Part shown: piece by piece, positions 43,338 to 57,343 of the stretch
Position numbering within the stretch: position 1 is the first letter of the stretch
How the letters are laid out: every line of letters starts with the position of its first letter
DNA from: Wurfbainia villosa
Lineage: Eukaryota > Streptophyta > Magnoliopsida > Zingiberales > Zingiberaceae
Reading direction: 5' to 3'
Assembly (NCBI GenBank): GCA_025175895.1
Contig: CM045998.1
Location: 13,873,153-13,937,152, forward strand
Length of the DNA stretch: 64,000 nucleotides
Translations under genes and position numbers: made by a program
The notes under the pieces: model-generated
Database searches by the model: none
What the model saw: only the letters and a program-made list of their open reading frames with translations
What the model was told of the DNA's origin: nothing

Positions 43338-45662
43338 GATTATAGATTTGGGAACAACCAACCATGTAGCTCGAGAGCGGGTTACATATGTGGAGTACTG
43401 CAGGGTACTAGCTGACAACAAATGGATCTATATAGGAAACAATACAAGAGTTGAAGTCAAAGGAGTCGACACTTGCAAACTTAACCTATGGGGTGGAAGT
43501 ACTTTGTTTCTACATGATGTCCTGTATGCTCTTGAGATTCGAAGGAATCTTATTTTTGTTACTTGTCTTCTTGATTTAGGGTACTATATTAATTTTTACA
43601 ACAGTGTGTAGAACTCAAGATTGACTCTGTGTCAATCGGATATGGTTTTTTAACGAATGGTTTTATGATTCTTAATGTGGAACCAAATGTCAATTGTGCT
43701 ATTGAGAGTTGTTTTTCAAACATTGCTCTTACTAGTAATACAGATATAACTGATAAAGTTTGGCATGCTAGATTAGGACATATATGACAAGATCACATGA
43801 ATAGGTTAGCTAAAGAGGGCTACTTGAGTTCTCGTGCTAAGATTAGCTTGTCTATGTGTGAGCATTGTCTAGTTGGAAAAGCAACTAGGAAACCATTTGA
43901 TAAGGCTATTAGGGCTAAGTCACCATTGCAATTTATTCATTTGGACATTTGTGGTCCAATGAATGTGAAGGCTAGACATGGAGCATCCTATTTCATTACA
44001 TTTATTGATGATTTTTCTCATTTCGGTCATGTGTATTTGATTTCTCATAAATATGAAGCATTGGATTGCTTCATTTGTTATATGAACGAAGTTGAGAATC
44101 AAATAGAATGTAAGGTAAAGACTTTATGCACTAACCGTGGTAGAGAATATTTGTCTGATATGTTCAAGACAATATGTAATGATAAGGGGAGATAGCAGAC
44201 AATCCCTGGAACTCCACAGCAAAATAGGATTGCTGAAAGAAGAAATAGGACTCTTCTTGAAATGGTTAGGTCTATGATGGAGCAAACTAATTTGTCGATC
44301 TCGTATTGGGGAGATGCATTACTAGTTACAACTTATATACTTAACAAAGTGCCTTCAAAATCAGTTCCATCTACCCCATATGAATGTTGGATAGGCAAAA
44401 AATCAGATTTGAGCAATTTGAGACCATGGGGGTCAGCTGCTTATGTTCATGGTAGTTCTCACAAGTATGAAAAACTGAGACATAGAGGTAAGAAATGTAT
44501 CTTTATAAGATATTCTGAGACCTCCAAAGGTTATGTTTTCATAGGTGAGCAACAAGATAGAACAATCTCTGAATTGGATTAGAGAGATACTACTTTTCTC
44601 AAAACTGAGTTCCTAGCTAGAGGTGAGGTTGATAAGACAATTTCTCTATTTGAGGAGGATGAGTCGTTATCAATAAAATAGGTGTCTAGTGGGATACCTG
44701 AACCTAGTCAACCCGATGAGAGTGATTTGCCTTGTCATGGGGTGACTTCTCAATAGCCCAACTTACATAAAAGTGTTCGTAAGATCAAACCTAAGAAGAG
44801 GTTTGATATTGAGAATGAGGTAATGATGACACTCCCAGTTGACGACGATGAACCTCAATCAGTTGAGGAAGCTCTAGGATCTAGAGTTAGAGAATAGTGG
44901 AAAAATGCAATGGTCGAAGAGATGGAGTCAATGATTCAGAATCATGTTTGGGAGTTAGTCGATCTTCCTCCTGGGTGAAGGGATATTGAGAATAAATGTA
45001 TTCTCAAAATAAAGAGGAAATCAGATGGATCGATTAACCGATACAAAGCTTGTTTGGTTGCAAAAGGATTTACCCAATTTGAGGGTATAGACTTTGAAGA
45101 GATATTTTCTCCTATAGTTAAGTTTGTGTCAATCCGAGTCATTTTGTCTTTTGTGGCATATTATGACTTGGAGTTACATCAGATGGATGTAAAAACTATT
45201 TTCCTTAACGGCGAGCTTGATGAGGAAATCTATATGGTTCAGCCAGAAGGTTTCATTGTTGAAGTTCAAGAAGAAAAAGTATGTAGATTGAAAAAATCTA
45301 TATATGGGCTAAAGCAAACATCAAGATAGTGGAAACATAAGATTTAACGAAGTGATTTTATCTTAAGGTTTCGAAATGATCAATGAGGATCATTGCATTT
45401 TCCTGAAAAAGGAAAAAGGAAAGTATATCATTTTATCATTATATGTTGATGATATGCTGATAGTAGGAAATGACATAGATTTTGTGATAGAAGTCAAAGA
45501 GTGTCTTTCATCACAGTTTGACATAACAGATATGGGAGAAGCTGAATACATCTTAGGAGTTAAGATCATTAGGGATCGATCTAAGAGACTTTTGAGTTTG
45601 TCTCAAGAGTCATATATAAATAAGAGGTTACAATATTTTAGCATGTCTGATTGCAATAGTGA
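43338..45662 (+). pseudogene. Copia protease, integrase and RT of element G
   Basis: Protease remnant IIDLGTTNHVA (catalytic DSG changed to DLG) near 43338. Then pre-integrase and integrase (MCEHCLVGKATRKPF, FIHLDICGPM, FIDDFSHFGHVYL) at 43797-44195 and 44262-44582. RT blocks are at 45054-45329 (QMDVKTIFLNGELDEE) and 45376-45660 (YVDDMLIVGND). Frames are separated by stops, and Gypsy H cuts RT/RNase H after 45667. Confidence 0.8.
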
Positions 45663-45667
45663 ACAAA

Positions 45668-48484
45668 TGTCACGCCCTGAAGGAGACCCCGCCAGACGAA
45701 AATCCGACAGCATCTCCCCTGTATGGGTGACAATGTCAATTTACATACAAGGCCTACACAACCACTATACATCGGTCAACACGACCGGAATCCAAACACA
45801 CACGCAGGTAATAAAATAGGCCTCTGGCCATATACCAAAATAAATGAGTAACATCTATCACAACTAAACTTACCCCTTCTGCCATCTGGGCACGAATATT
45901 CAACCAAAACCAATCCAAACAAAACTGAATAAAGATCCATAAGGACACCAAAAATCCACGAATACAAATATCAATCTCCAAACCTAAACATGTCCTCTAT
46001 CAAAATGTCCAAACCATAGAAACAAATATCAAATAAAACTTTCACGAGTGGGGTTTGGCAGCTGCACTCTCCTGACAGCTTCATCCTGAAATAGATATAA
46101 ATCAACGGGGTAAGTTCAAAGAACTCAGCGGGTATAGTAGATATGCAAAGTAAGGTATAGCTAACAATAAAAATCATGCCAGTACAGTCTCACATAAATA
46201 GGGTATGCAAGCAAGAAATACAAAAGGACTGTACTTACCTGAAACTCCTACCCTGATATAGGAGCATGTGCCTGACTAGAAGTAATAAAGTCCTCACCAT
46301 ATATATAAATATGTATCCTGTATGCATGACAATCATATGCACATCCAAGGCATCAATAAAAATACAACAAACACAATACAAATGTGATATGTGCAAAGTA
46401 CATGTCGTGCCAATGACATGGTCACCCCTGACGCCAGTCAGCCGCCTCACATACGATGGTGAAGCCGAGTGGGTAGGGCTATGACAACTGTGCACTCTGC
46501 CATCACTGCTCCTGAGTGACCGAGTGGACAGGATGCTGTTGGAGTACACCTATCCTCCTGCCCCAAACAGAGTAGGGGAGCTAAGCTCTCATCTCCCGGT
46601 GTCATAGACCAGAGGAGGGATCCCTGCCCGCTACCACGCTGCCTCATCGCTACCCATGAGCGGACCAGCGGAGCCTGACAGAGTAACTGCACACACCCTC
46701 CTGATGTACCACTAACCCATGAGTGACAATGTGTGCAGGCCATGTAACTGGCTGCGGGCTCAACAATAATGAAACCCCGTCCAGCCAGCATGCAATCATG
46801 CAAGATGATGCATGATACTAAAGCATGACAATCCTACTCAAAATACCTATCCGAATAATATGTACAATCAATATGTACATATCCATAATCCAAGTAACTA
46901 TGATCCAAATAAAAATAGGGAAGAATAAAATCATAACCTATCACATGCATGTATCAAGTAGGCACCAACCATATAATAGGCATATAAACATGAAAATTAT
47001 TGCATGTTATTCTAACTAGCATATCAACAATGACTATATCTAAAAGATAAGTCAAAATATCCGCCTGAATATAAATATCTGCAAGAAGGAAAACGTCACG
47101 ACCGGGGACCTGCCTCGTGACCAAAACTTGCATATAGCATAACTATAGTTAAGCACAAAAATACAATTCACCGACAAATCAAATACTTAATCGATTTTCT
47201 TCATAACCCAATTAACCCAAACTATTTCCAACCATCTTATTAATCTTTTCCTACCATAAATATACATACAATTAATTTAGCCCACTAAATCAATTGATAA
47301 AACATTTTGATTAATTAATGATAAGATAATTAATCAATTAAACCTGGATTAACCTGCATTTTAACAACCGAAGCCAAATAAATAAAATTTAATGACTTTT
47401 AACTTATCCAATAATTGTACCAATCAATTTACCCAAATAAATTCCTAACCAATTAACCTAATTCATCACCTACAAAAATCCTCAAGATCAAACAATATCA
47501 CCCAACCATCCCATATCCTCCGAATACAATACGATCAACCGAATAACACCAAAATCAGCCCAAATCGACCACAACTCCGACTCAACCCTTTCACAGTCGT
47601 TCTTGCATGACTACCTCCAACCCTAACCGCATGACACCCCCAAATAAAACCCTCACAGCCCCTCTCAGCCGACCCCATCCTCACTCACCGATTCCCTTCA
47701 GTTCCTCTCCTCACAATCTCGGTCGACCAAGACAGAAAAGAAGCCCTTACCTACTCCGGTAACCACCGGCCAGAAGGGCAGAGGAGGAGGCGTTGGCTGT
47801 GGACGGCGAGCACGCGAGGAGAAGAAACAGTGGCGGAAGGCAAACCTACGGCGGCCTGAGCACCAGGAAGGCGAGCATCGGCGGCGTGGAACCGACGAGG
47901 ATCCTGTGGCCGGGGACTGTGGATGGCGACGCGAAGAAGAAGAGGGCTCGGCTGATGGTTGCGGTGGTTCGGACGGCGAAGGGGAGCACGCGCTGGAGCG
48001 GCGGCGGTGAGCTCGCGTCGCGTTGGGCGGCGGTGGGATGTCGACCGCAAAGAGGAAAGGAGCGACGGTGAGGCTGCAGGCGCGTACGCGGAAAGGAGGG
48101 AAGAAGAGAGTGAGGCGCGGACAGTGTTGTGGGTGGCGATGGCCTCGTTGTCGGCGGAGAAGAGGTCGCCGGCGGAGAAGAAAGGATGGCATCGGGCGCG
48201 TGAAGGAACGGGCGGAAGAAATTGTCGAAGGAAAAAAAAAGTGTCGCGGCGGGGGAAAAGAAAAAGAAATTTAGGTTTTCTATCACGTATTAATCCCCTT
48301 TAAATAGACTCCATAAAAACCTATTTATTTTATCCCCGTAAAAATCTCGTACGGACTCCGTTTAAATCTAGAAAAATTCCGTAAAAACTCCTAAAATTCC
48401 CTAAAAATCCCGAAAAATTTCCAGGATTATTTTCTTAATTATTTGGCCATTTAATTTAATATTTTAAATTTTTCAGTATTTAAC
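45668..48484 (-). repeat. 3' LTR of Gypsy H
   Basis: 2817 bp. A GC-rich segment (47750-48230) produces long open frames on both strands that recur in the other LTR and are not credible genes. Inside, the polypurine tract AGTGGGGGAGAA (minus) borders the LTR at 48485-48496. Confidence 0.93.
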
Positions 48485-48582
48485 ATTCTCCCCCACTAAT
48501 AAAAATTTGGTCTCCAAATTTCCTACTCAGATGCACAACGAGTAAGAAATACCACAAGTACTGAAAATATACCTCACGTACC

Positions 48583-49857
48583 TTAAGTAAACAAGTGGGG
48601 GTATTGAGCTCGGATCTTTTCCTCGAGCTCCCAAGTAGCCTCCTCGTCGGTGTGGTGACTCCACCCGACCTTGACGAGTCGCACAACCTTGTTCCGCAAC
48701 TGTCGTTCCTTGTGATCCAAAATCCGTACCGGAACCTCTGCATAAGTAGTATCAGATTGAATGGAACCTGACACATCTGACAGAATATGTGTAGAGTCTG
48801 ACACATACTTCCTCAGCATAGACACATGGAACACATCATGTATACTCGTCAAAGATGGTGGTAGCGCTAGACGATAAGTCATTGCTCCGATCCTCTCCAA
48901 AATCTCAAATGGACCAATATATCTAGGAGCTAGCTTACCACGGAGGCCAAATCTCTTCACCCCTTTCGTGGGTGAAACTCTCAGGAATACATGATCGCCA
49001 ATAGAGAACTCCAAAGGTCTCCGTCTACGATCTGCATAACTCTTCTGGCGATCTTGCGCCTCTGTCATCCTATGTCTGATAGTACGGACCAACTCTGCCT
49101 CATGCTGAGCTCTCTGGGGTCCTAGCAACTGGGCCTCCCCAACCTCCTCCCAGAGGGTGGGTGTACGACACTGCCTACCATACAATGCCTCATACGGGGC
49201 CATTTGGATAGCCGAATGATAATCAAGTATTGTGTAGGCGAATTCCACTAACGACAAATGATCCTCCCAGTTGCCTCCGAAATCTATAACACAGGACCTC
49301 AGCAAATCCTCTAGTGTATGAATGGTCCGCTCAGACTGTCCATCTGTCTGTGGATGGAAGGCAGTACTAAACCGAAGTTGTGTGCCTAAAGCCTGCTGCA
49401 GACTCTGCCAGAACCTAGACGTGAACCGGGGATCTCTATCTGATATAATGCTCAAAGGAACACCATGCAATCTGATGATCTCCCGACAATATAGCTCTGC
49501 CAACCGATCCAGAGAGTCGGTCTTCCGAATCGATAAGAAGTGCGCAGATTTGGTTAGTCGGTCTACGACTACCCAAATCGCGTCATGGCCTTGACGTGTT
49601 CTAGGCAAACCCATCACAAAATCCATAGTAATATGATCCCACTTCCACTCAGGAATAGGAATCCTCTGAAGTAATCCAGCTGGTCTCTGGTGCTCAGCCT
49701 TTACCTGCTGACAAATCAGACATCTAGCTACAAAATCCGCGATGTCTTTCTTCATACCGTTCCACCAATACAAACGCTTTAAATCTCGATACATGCGGGT
49801 TCCGCCTGGGTGGATCACAAATCGAGAGCGATGAGCCTCCTGTAGTAACTCCTCCAT
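48583..49857 (-). pseudogene. Gypsy integrase with C-terminal chromodomain-like module (element H)
   Basis: An unbroken 424-residue frame. It holds the HHCC zinc domain (EAHRSRFVIHPGG, CLICQQVKAEHQ), the integrase core (WDHITMDFVMGLP, ISDRDPRFTS, HPQTDGQSER) and the GPY/F-like GPFEILERIGAMTYRLALP. It ends with a chromodomain-like tail (VGWSHHTDEEATWELEEK). Chromodomains steer insertion to particular chromatin. The block itself is intact, but the polyprotein frame is broken upstream, so I call it part of a pseudogene. Confidence 0.88.
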
Positions 49858-49901
49858 AACCGGGTGAGGCTGAGGTACACATAATCTACCTCGAAAATAA
49901 A

Positions 49902-51510
49902 TTATACCTTCATCATCGCGGTTGAACTCAGTTCTTGATGGTTATCGACTACCAATGAATCAGAATGCTGATCACTGGCCTGAGCCTCCTGGACTCTTGT
50001 CCGGATAGACGACTGAGCAACCATGGTAACCAGAACACCCTGCTCTGTCGGTCCCTGCTCCTCAAGGCTCAACTCAGAGAAACCCTGAATCAAATCCATG
50101 ACCAAAACTCGGAAAGAAGCTAAAGTCCCTGACTTAGGCCTGCATCGGCAACCACATTGGCTTTCCCTGGGTGGTAGCTGATGGTACAGTCATAATCCTT
50201 CAGGAACTCCATCCATCTCCTTTGTCGGAGATTGAGTTCCTTCTGCATAAACAGATACTTGAGACTCTTATGATCAGTAAGAATCTCAAACGTAATACCA
50301 TATAAATAATGCCTCCAAATCTTCAAGGCAAAGATAATAGCGGCTAACTCTAAATCATGAACTGGGTAGTTTTTCTCATGGTCCTCCAACTGGCGAGAAG
50401 CATAAGAGACTACCCTGCTATGTTGCATCAATACTGCGCCTAAACCCTGTAGAGACGCATCGGTATAAAGAACGAAACCATCGTCCCACGATGGTAATAC
50501 GGGATCGGTCTTGACACCAATCTCCTCTTGACTCACGAAAACTAGTCTGCGCCTCTGTCACGTGTACTTCACGCCCTTCCTGGTAAGGCGTGTCAATGGC
50601 ATAAATGCTCGAGAAACCCTCAGCGAACCATGCGTAATAGCAGGCCAAGCCTGAAGCTGAACCTCTGGCGATTTGTTTGCTCCCACTAGTGACCTCGATC
50701 TTACGAGGATGTGAAATACCTCTACTCGAAACCACATGTCCCAGAAAACCGACTGAGTGTAACCAGAATGCGCATTTAACTTGGCGTATAACCTGTGCCG
50801 AGCCTATCGAGAACAAGACGAAGATGTTGCGCGTGTTCCTCCTCGGAACGAGAATAGACTAGAATGTCATCGATAAAAATAATGACGAACCGATCTAGGA
50901 AATCCATAAATTCATGGTTCATCAAATCCATAAATACCGTTGGAGCATTGGTAAGCCCAAATGGCATTACCAAAAACTCATAGTGTCCATATCTGGTACG
51001 GAATGTTGTCTTCTGAATGTCAGAATCTCTAACCCTTAATTGATGATATCCGGACCGCAGATCAATCTTAGAATAGACTGATGTACCTCTGAGCTGATCA
51101 AACAAGTCCTCAATACGTGGCAGGGGATATTTATTCTTGATAGTGACAGCGTTCAACTTCCTGTAGTCGATGCACAGTCTCATCGAACCATCTTTCTTCT
51201 TCACGAAGAGAACCGGAGAACCCCAGGGTGATACACTAGGGCGAATAAAACCTCTATCCAAAAGTTCCTGGAGCTGAACCTTTAACTCGTCCAACTCTCT
51301 CGGGGCCATACGATAAGGAGCTTTCGATGTCGGCACCGTCCCAGGTATTAACTCAATCATGAACTCCACTTGCCTTCTGGGAGGCAGACCCGGTAACTCC
51401 TCTGGAAAGACATCTAAATACTCTCGGACAATAGGGATGTCCGCGATCTGAGAGTCACCACTGTCTTCTACATTGATCATAGATAATAGAAAACCCTGGC
51501 AATCGTGCAA
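49902..51510 (-). pseudogene. Gypsy RT and RNase H of element H, frame-shifted
   Basis: RT in 51510-50776: VPTSKAPYRMAP, RLCIDYRKLNAVT and the catalytic FIDDILVYS near 50870. The frame is lost at about 50790. RNase H follows at 50536-50120 (FVLYTDASLQGLGAVLMQ, ILTDHKSLKYLF) with further breaks on both sides. The remaining piece at 50105-49902 is the tether to integrase. Confidence 0.85.
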
Positions 51511-51651
51511 TAAAAGCTTCTGAGCCTGAATCGCAGAAATGGTCGCTATATCGTCATCCCGGATGCCAGTGAAATCCCATGAGGGTTGGTTCAGAGGTCA
51601 GAATGTAACCACCCTCGTCTGGCAATCCACAGTGGCATGATATGCTGACAG

Positions 51652-52185
51652 TCAATCCATGCCAAGGATAATGTCGAACTCGACCATGTCCAGTACCAAT
51701 AAATCTACAGTAAGAATGATGTTACCGAAATCTAAGGGACAACCTCGGACCTCCTGGGTAACGTCCAATGTATCGCCAGATGGTAGGGAGACGACTAATC
51801 TCTGTGATCTACTAGTAGGTAATCTACCAATCTCTCTCATAAAAGTACGAGAAATAAACGAATGCGAACTACCAGTGTCAACTAGCATAATAGTTGAACA
51901 TGCATAAAGTAAAACCGTACCGCAAAATACGAATTCGTTGGCTCGCTGCGCATCCTCTCTGGTAATCGCATGAATCTGCCCAGTCTCCGGTGGAGGTGGA
52001 GGTGGTATCACTGCCAGAGGTGGCTGTGTCTGGACCTGCGACTGATATGAAGGCGGATACGTAGGCTGATATGAAGGCTGGTATAACGGCTGCGACTGGT
52101 ACTGTACCGGTTGCAGCGGCTGATCCTGAACTAGTGGCGAAGGCTGCGGTGTCTTTATCGATGCTTCGCGAATGGTATCTTGCAT
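51652..52185 (-). pseudogene. Gypsy aspartic protease region (element H)
   Basis: The frame carries a Pro/Gln/Tyr-rich linker (residues 12-65) and then retropepsin with the active-site LVDTGSSHSFIS near residue 120, and ends with DIILGMD. A stop follows at 51652. The CCHC knuckle expected between gag and protease is not readable in 52190-52490, where the sequence is disrupted. Confidence 0.8.
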
Positions 52186-52493
52186 ACGATGGTGGGATCT
52201 GATCTTGCAGTCTGGCCCGAACCTACTGTGACACCGTCACGGGCACTAGTGTACTCTGTCCATGAATGCCATGGCGACTCCTAAAGGGGAGCTGTCCTCT
52301 GCGGCGTAATGTCCGTCGGCCCCCCTCTCACGAGTCAGTTAGCGCAGCGATCCTCCTGGATAGAAACCGGAAGCCACATCTTGAGCCTTGATGAACAATC
52401 TCGGCTCATGTCCGTGCATTTGCAATAATAACAAACGATTGTTCCAAGGTGTGAGACGATATGCTCTCTCGATCCACAACGAGTGAGGTGTCA

Positions 52494-53571
52494 CTAGTGG
52501 CGGCCTCCTCTCTGAGAAGGACCGGAGAGCCGGTGAAGATCATCCCGATTTACGAGGCCGGCTAGATGCCCCGAATGACTCGACCGGCTGCGACCACTTT
52601 GTTGTCCGAGTGTGGTCATGTCCGACACGACTGGTTCTTTCTGTTTCCTCTTCCTTTGAGCCGACTCGATCAACAAAGCTCTATCCAATGCCTCTCGGTA
52701 GGATGAACTACCAAATCCTGCCATCTTGACCTGGAGATGCCCATCTAGTCCTTGAACAAACTGCATCATCCGTGACCTATCCTCAGCAACTAATTCTGGA
52801 CAAAACCTGGCTAACCGATTAAATTCTGTATTATACTCCATCACTGAGCGATTATTCTATCGAAGACTCAGAAAATCCTGACGTCGCATCATCTGATATG
52901 CCCGTGGGAAATACTGACTCTCAAAAGCCTCTCTAAATCTCGCCCAGGTAACCTGCTGCTCGCCAATAATCGAGAACTGCATATCCCACCAGATCTCGGC
53001 CTCGCCTCGCAAATGGAAGGTTGCCAACTCTGCCTTCTCCCACTCGGAGTAGACCATGTAGTAGAAGGTACGCTCCATCATCTCGATCCAAGACTGAGCC
53101 ACGATCGAATCAGTCTCTCCGCTGAATAAAGTGAACCGGCTTTTCATTGACTTTGCTAATCCGAGAATTCGAACTCGTGCTACAGCTACATCAGTAGGAT
53201 AAGTAGGGGCCGACGCAGGAGCTGGTGAAACTACCGTAGATGGTGTCGCCGAGCGGCGAATCGAGTGGTGGCCGACTCCACTAATGGGCAGCTGTCGGGT
53301 GCATCGTAGCGAGTCTCTTGGCGGGGTGTCTCGATGTGTAGCGGGTCTCCATTGGTACATCGGCTACCCCAACGGTGGGTATCTCGGGAGGAGGATCCGC
53401 CGAGGACTGAGGATCCACAACTCCCGCAGCACCCTGTGGAATCTGGCCCTGATCAATAGGCTCGTCCTCAGTAGATCTTCCTGGCAACTCTGTCGCCAAA
53501 GATCTCAGGGTCCTCTGGCATGGCCGTCCCACACCACGTCTCGGCGCAGAAGCACGCCCACCTCGTCTCAT
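52494..53571 (-). pseudogene. Gypsy gag of element H, frame-shifted
   Basis: The N-terminus is a Gly/Arg-rich MRRGGRASAPRRGVGRP (53571). The capsid core starts near 53170 (FTLFSGETDSIVAQSWIEMM, FHLRGEAEIWWD, FREAFESQYFP), a typical Ty3 gag domain. A stop at 52857 and a shift near 53300 break it; it resumes as MMEYNTEFNRLARFCPEL (52844). Confidence 0.82.
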
Positions 53572-53845
53572 ATCTATTAAATGAATACAAATATTACCAC
53601 AAATAAAAACATATCAAATTAATCATCATACCTATTTCACCGTCAGGAGAGGTCCCGTAGCCGTCAAAACCCCATATTGATCTCATCCAAAAATCCTCGA
53701 ATTTCTGAAACATAAAAATCATCGGAAATCCATACCAAATCCAAAATTTCCATATTGCCTTGCAAAACCTGCCAAAACATGGCGAACTCCGAAAAATCCA
53801 AAAACCCCTAGGAACTCGAAAACCTGGCTCTGATACTAAATAAAT

Positions 53846-56624
53846 TGTCACGCCCCGAAGGAGACCCCGCCAGACGAAAATCCGGCAGCATCTCCCCTGT
53901 ACGGGTGACAATGCCAATTTACATACAAGGCCTACACGACCACTATACATCGGTCAAGACGACCGAAATCCAAACACACACGCAGGTAATAAAATAGGCC
54001 TCTGGCTATCAACCAAAATAAATGAGTAGCATCTATCACAACTAGACTTACCCCTTCTGCCATCTGGGCACGAATATTCAACCAAAACCAATCCAAACAA
54101 AACCGAATAAAGGTCCATAAGGACACCAAAAATCCACGAATACAAATATCAATCTCCAAACCTAAACATGTTCTCTATCAAAATGTCCAAACCATAGAAA
54201 CAAATAACAAATAAAACTTTCACGAATGGGGTTTGGCAGCTGCACTCTCCTAACAGCTTCATCCTGAAATAGATATAAATCAACGGGGTAAGTTCAAAGA
54301 ACTCAGCGGGTATAGTAGATATGCAAAGTAAGGTATAGCTAACAATAAAAATCATGCCAGTACAGTCTCACATAAATAGGGTATGCAAGCAAGAAATACA
54401 AAAGGACTGTACTTACCTGAAACTCCTACCCTAATATAGGAGCATGTGCCTGACTAGAAGTAATAAAGTCCTCACCATATATATAAATATGTATCATGTA
54501 TGCATGACAATCATATGCACATCCAAGGCATCAATAAAAATGCAGCAAACACAATACAAATGCGATACGTGCAAAGTGCATGTCGTGCCAATGACATGGT
54601 CACCCCTGACGCCAGTCAGCCGCCTCACATGCGATGGTGAAGCCGAGTGGGTAGGGCTATGACAACTGTGCACTCTGCCATCACTGCTCCTGAGTGACCG
54701 AGTGGACAGGATGCTGTCGGAGTACACCTATCCTCCTGCCCCAAACAGAGTGGGGGAGCTAAACTCTCATCTCCCGATGTCATAGACCAGAGGAGGGATC
54801 CCTGCCCGCTACCACGCTGCCTCATCGCTACCCATGAGCGGACCAGCGGAGCCTGACAGAGTAACTGCACACACCCTCCTGATGTACCACTAACCCATGA
54901 GTGACAATGTGTGCAGGCCATGTAACTGGCTGTGGGCTCAACAATAATGGAACCCCGTCCAGCCATCATGCAATTATGCAAGATGATGCATTATACTAAA
55001 GCATGTCAATCCTACTCAAAATACCTATCCGAATAATATGTACATATCCATAATCCAAGTAACTATGATCCAAATAAAAACAGGGAAGAATAAAATCATA
55101 ACCTATCACATGCATGTATCAAGTAGGCACCAACCATATAATAGGCATATAAATATGAAAATTATTGCATGCTATCCTAACTAGCATATCAACAATGACT
55201 ATATCTAAAAGATAAGTCAAAATATCCGCCTGAATATAAATATCCGCAAGAAGGAAAATGTCACGACCGAGGACCTGCCTCGTGACCAAAACCTGCATAT
55301 AGCATAACTATAGTTAAGCACAAAAATGCAATTCACCGACAAATCGAATACTTAATCGATTTCCTTCATAACCCAAACTATTTCCAACCATCTTATTAAT
55401 ATTTTCCTACCACAAATATACATACAATTCATTTAGCCCACTAAATCAATTGATAAAACATTTTGATTAATTAATGATAAGCTAATTAATCAATTAAACC
55501 TGGATTAACCCGCATCTTAACAACCGAAGCCAAATAAATAAAATTTAATGTCTTTTAACTTATCCAATAATTGTACCAATCAATTTACCCAAATAAATTC
55601 CTAACCAATTAACCTAATTCATCACCTACAAAAATCCTCAAGATCAAACAATATCACCCAACCATCCCATATCCTCCGAATACAATACGATCAACTGAAT
55701 AACACCAAAATCAGCCCAAATCGACCACAACTCCGACTCAACCCTTTCACAGCTCTTCTTGCACGACTACCTCCAACCCTAACCGCACGACACCCCCAAA
55801 TAAAACCCTCACAACCCCTCTCAGTCGGCCCCATCCTCACTCACCGATTCCCTTCAGTTCCTCTCCTCACAACCTCAGTCGACCAAGACAGAAAAGAAGC
55901 CCTTACCTACTTCGGAGACCACCGGCCAGAAGGGTAGAGGAGGAGGCGTTGACTGTGGACGGCGAGCACGCGAGGAGAAGAAACAGTGGCGGAAGGCAAA
56001 CCTACGGCGGCCTGAGCACCGGGAAGGTGAGCGTCGGCGGCGAGGAACCGACGAGGATCCTGTGGCCGGGGACTGTGGGTGGCGATGCGAAGAAGAAGAG
56101 GGCTCGGCTGATGGTTGTGGTGGTTCGGACGACGAAGGGGAGCACGCGTCGGGGCAGCGGCGACGAGCTCGCGTCGCGTCGGGTGGCGGTGGGCTGCCGA
56201 TCGCAACGAGGAAAGGGGCGACGGTGAGGCTACAGGCGCGTACGTGGAAAGGGGCGGAAGAAGAGAGCGAGGCACGGACAGTGTTGTGGGTGGCGGCGGC
56301 CTCGTTGTCGGCGGAGAAGAAAGGATGGCGTCGGGCGCGTGAAGGAACGGGCGGAAGAAACTGCCGAAGGAAAAAAAAAGTGTCACGGTGGGGGAAAAGA
56401 AAAAGAAATTTTTGTTTTCTGTCGTGTATTAATCCCCTTTAAATAGACTCCATAAAAACCTACTTATTTTATCCCCGTAAAAATCTCGTACGGACTCCGT
56501 TTAAATCCAGAAAAATTCCGTAAAAATTCCTAAAATTCCCTAAAAATCTCGAAAAATTTCTAGGATTATTTTCTTAATTCTTTGGCCATTTAATTTAATA
56601 TTTTAAAATTTTCAGTATTTAACA
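53846..56624 (-). repeat. 5' LTR of Gypsy H
   Basis: 2779 bp, matching the 3' LTR with small indels (for example about 25 bp lacking near 56300). The primer-binding site (TAGTATCAGAGCC on minus) lies at 53826-53840 next to the LTR end. Confidence 0.93.
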
Positions 56625-56629
56625 ACAAA

Positions 56630-57343
56630 CACCTATTATGAAAGGTACTATTCTGAGCAAGAGTATGAGTCCCAAGACTCTTGAAGAAATAGCCGAGATG
56701 AATAAAAGACCATATGCCAGTGCTATAGGTATTTTGATGTATACTATGTTGTGTATTCATCCTAATATCAGCTATGTTGTTGGGTTAGTCAGTTGGTTTC
56801 AGTCAAATCCAGGACTGAGATACTGGAAGACAGTGAAAAAGATATTTAGATATCTGAAGGCGAAAATAGGGTATAGTCTTTGTTATCAAGGATCAAATAT
56901 GAGCCTGAAGGGTTATTCAGATGCAGATTGGGCTGGGGACCTAGATGATAAAAAATCCACATCAAGCTATGCATTCTTGTCGAATAGTGGCGCCATCTCC
57001 CGAAACAGCAAGAAACCTGCCTGTGTGGCCTTGTCTACTATGGAAGTTGAATATGTGGCATGTTCTGATCGTGAAGCGATCAGTTAAGAGGTTTCTAAAG
57101 CATCCAAGATTCGAAGACAAAGTGAGAGTCCGCTACTATAGTTTTTTCCAAGGATCTCAAATATCATAGCAAGGGCAAGCATATAATAATAAAGTATAAT
57201 TTTATAAGGAATATTGTTGCTAAAAAGAAGGGGATTCTTGAGTATATTCCTACATGAGCTATGCTTGCAAATCCTTTTACTAAGCTGATGATTAGAGTCA
57301 TTTAATGAGCATGTAAAGTCTATGGGACTTCGTAGAATGTAAC
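56630..57343 (+). pseudogene. RNase H part of element G, downstream of Gypsy H
   Basis: The frame resumes after the ACAAA duplication: MSPKTLEEIAEMNKRPYAS, YSDADWAGDLDDKKSTSSYA and STMEVEYVACSD, then a shift near 57080. Remnants PFTKLM and EHVKSMGLRRM end at 57343. It is the continuation of RT at 45660, same strand. Confidence 0.82.

Larger units (their letters stand above)
45668..56624 (-). mobile_element. Gypsy chromovirus H (Tekay/Del-like)
   Basis: 10,957 bp with perfect duplication ACAAA (45663-45667 and 56625-56629). LTRs are 45668-48484 and 53846-56624, both starting TGTCACGCCC and ending TTTAACA. The order protease-RT-RNase H-integrase defines Ty3/Gypsy. A chromodomain-like tail after integrase marks a chromovirus. 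Pol is broken in several places. Confidence 0.93.

Noticed and set aside
46447..46803. 118-residue frame repeated at 54625-54981
   Set aside because: It is conserved only because the two LTRs of Gypsy H are copies. No known domain or plausible composition is seen.
47698..48303. Overlapping long frames on both strands, repeated near 55907-56442
   Set aside because: They are products of GC-rich LTR sequence with few stop codons, low-complexity Arg/Pro/Ser translation and no homology I recognise.
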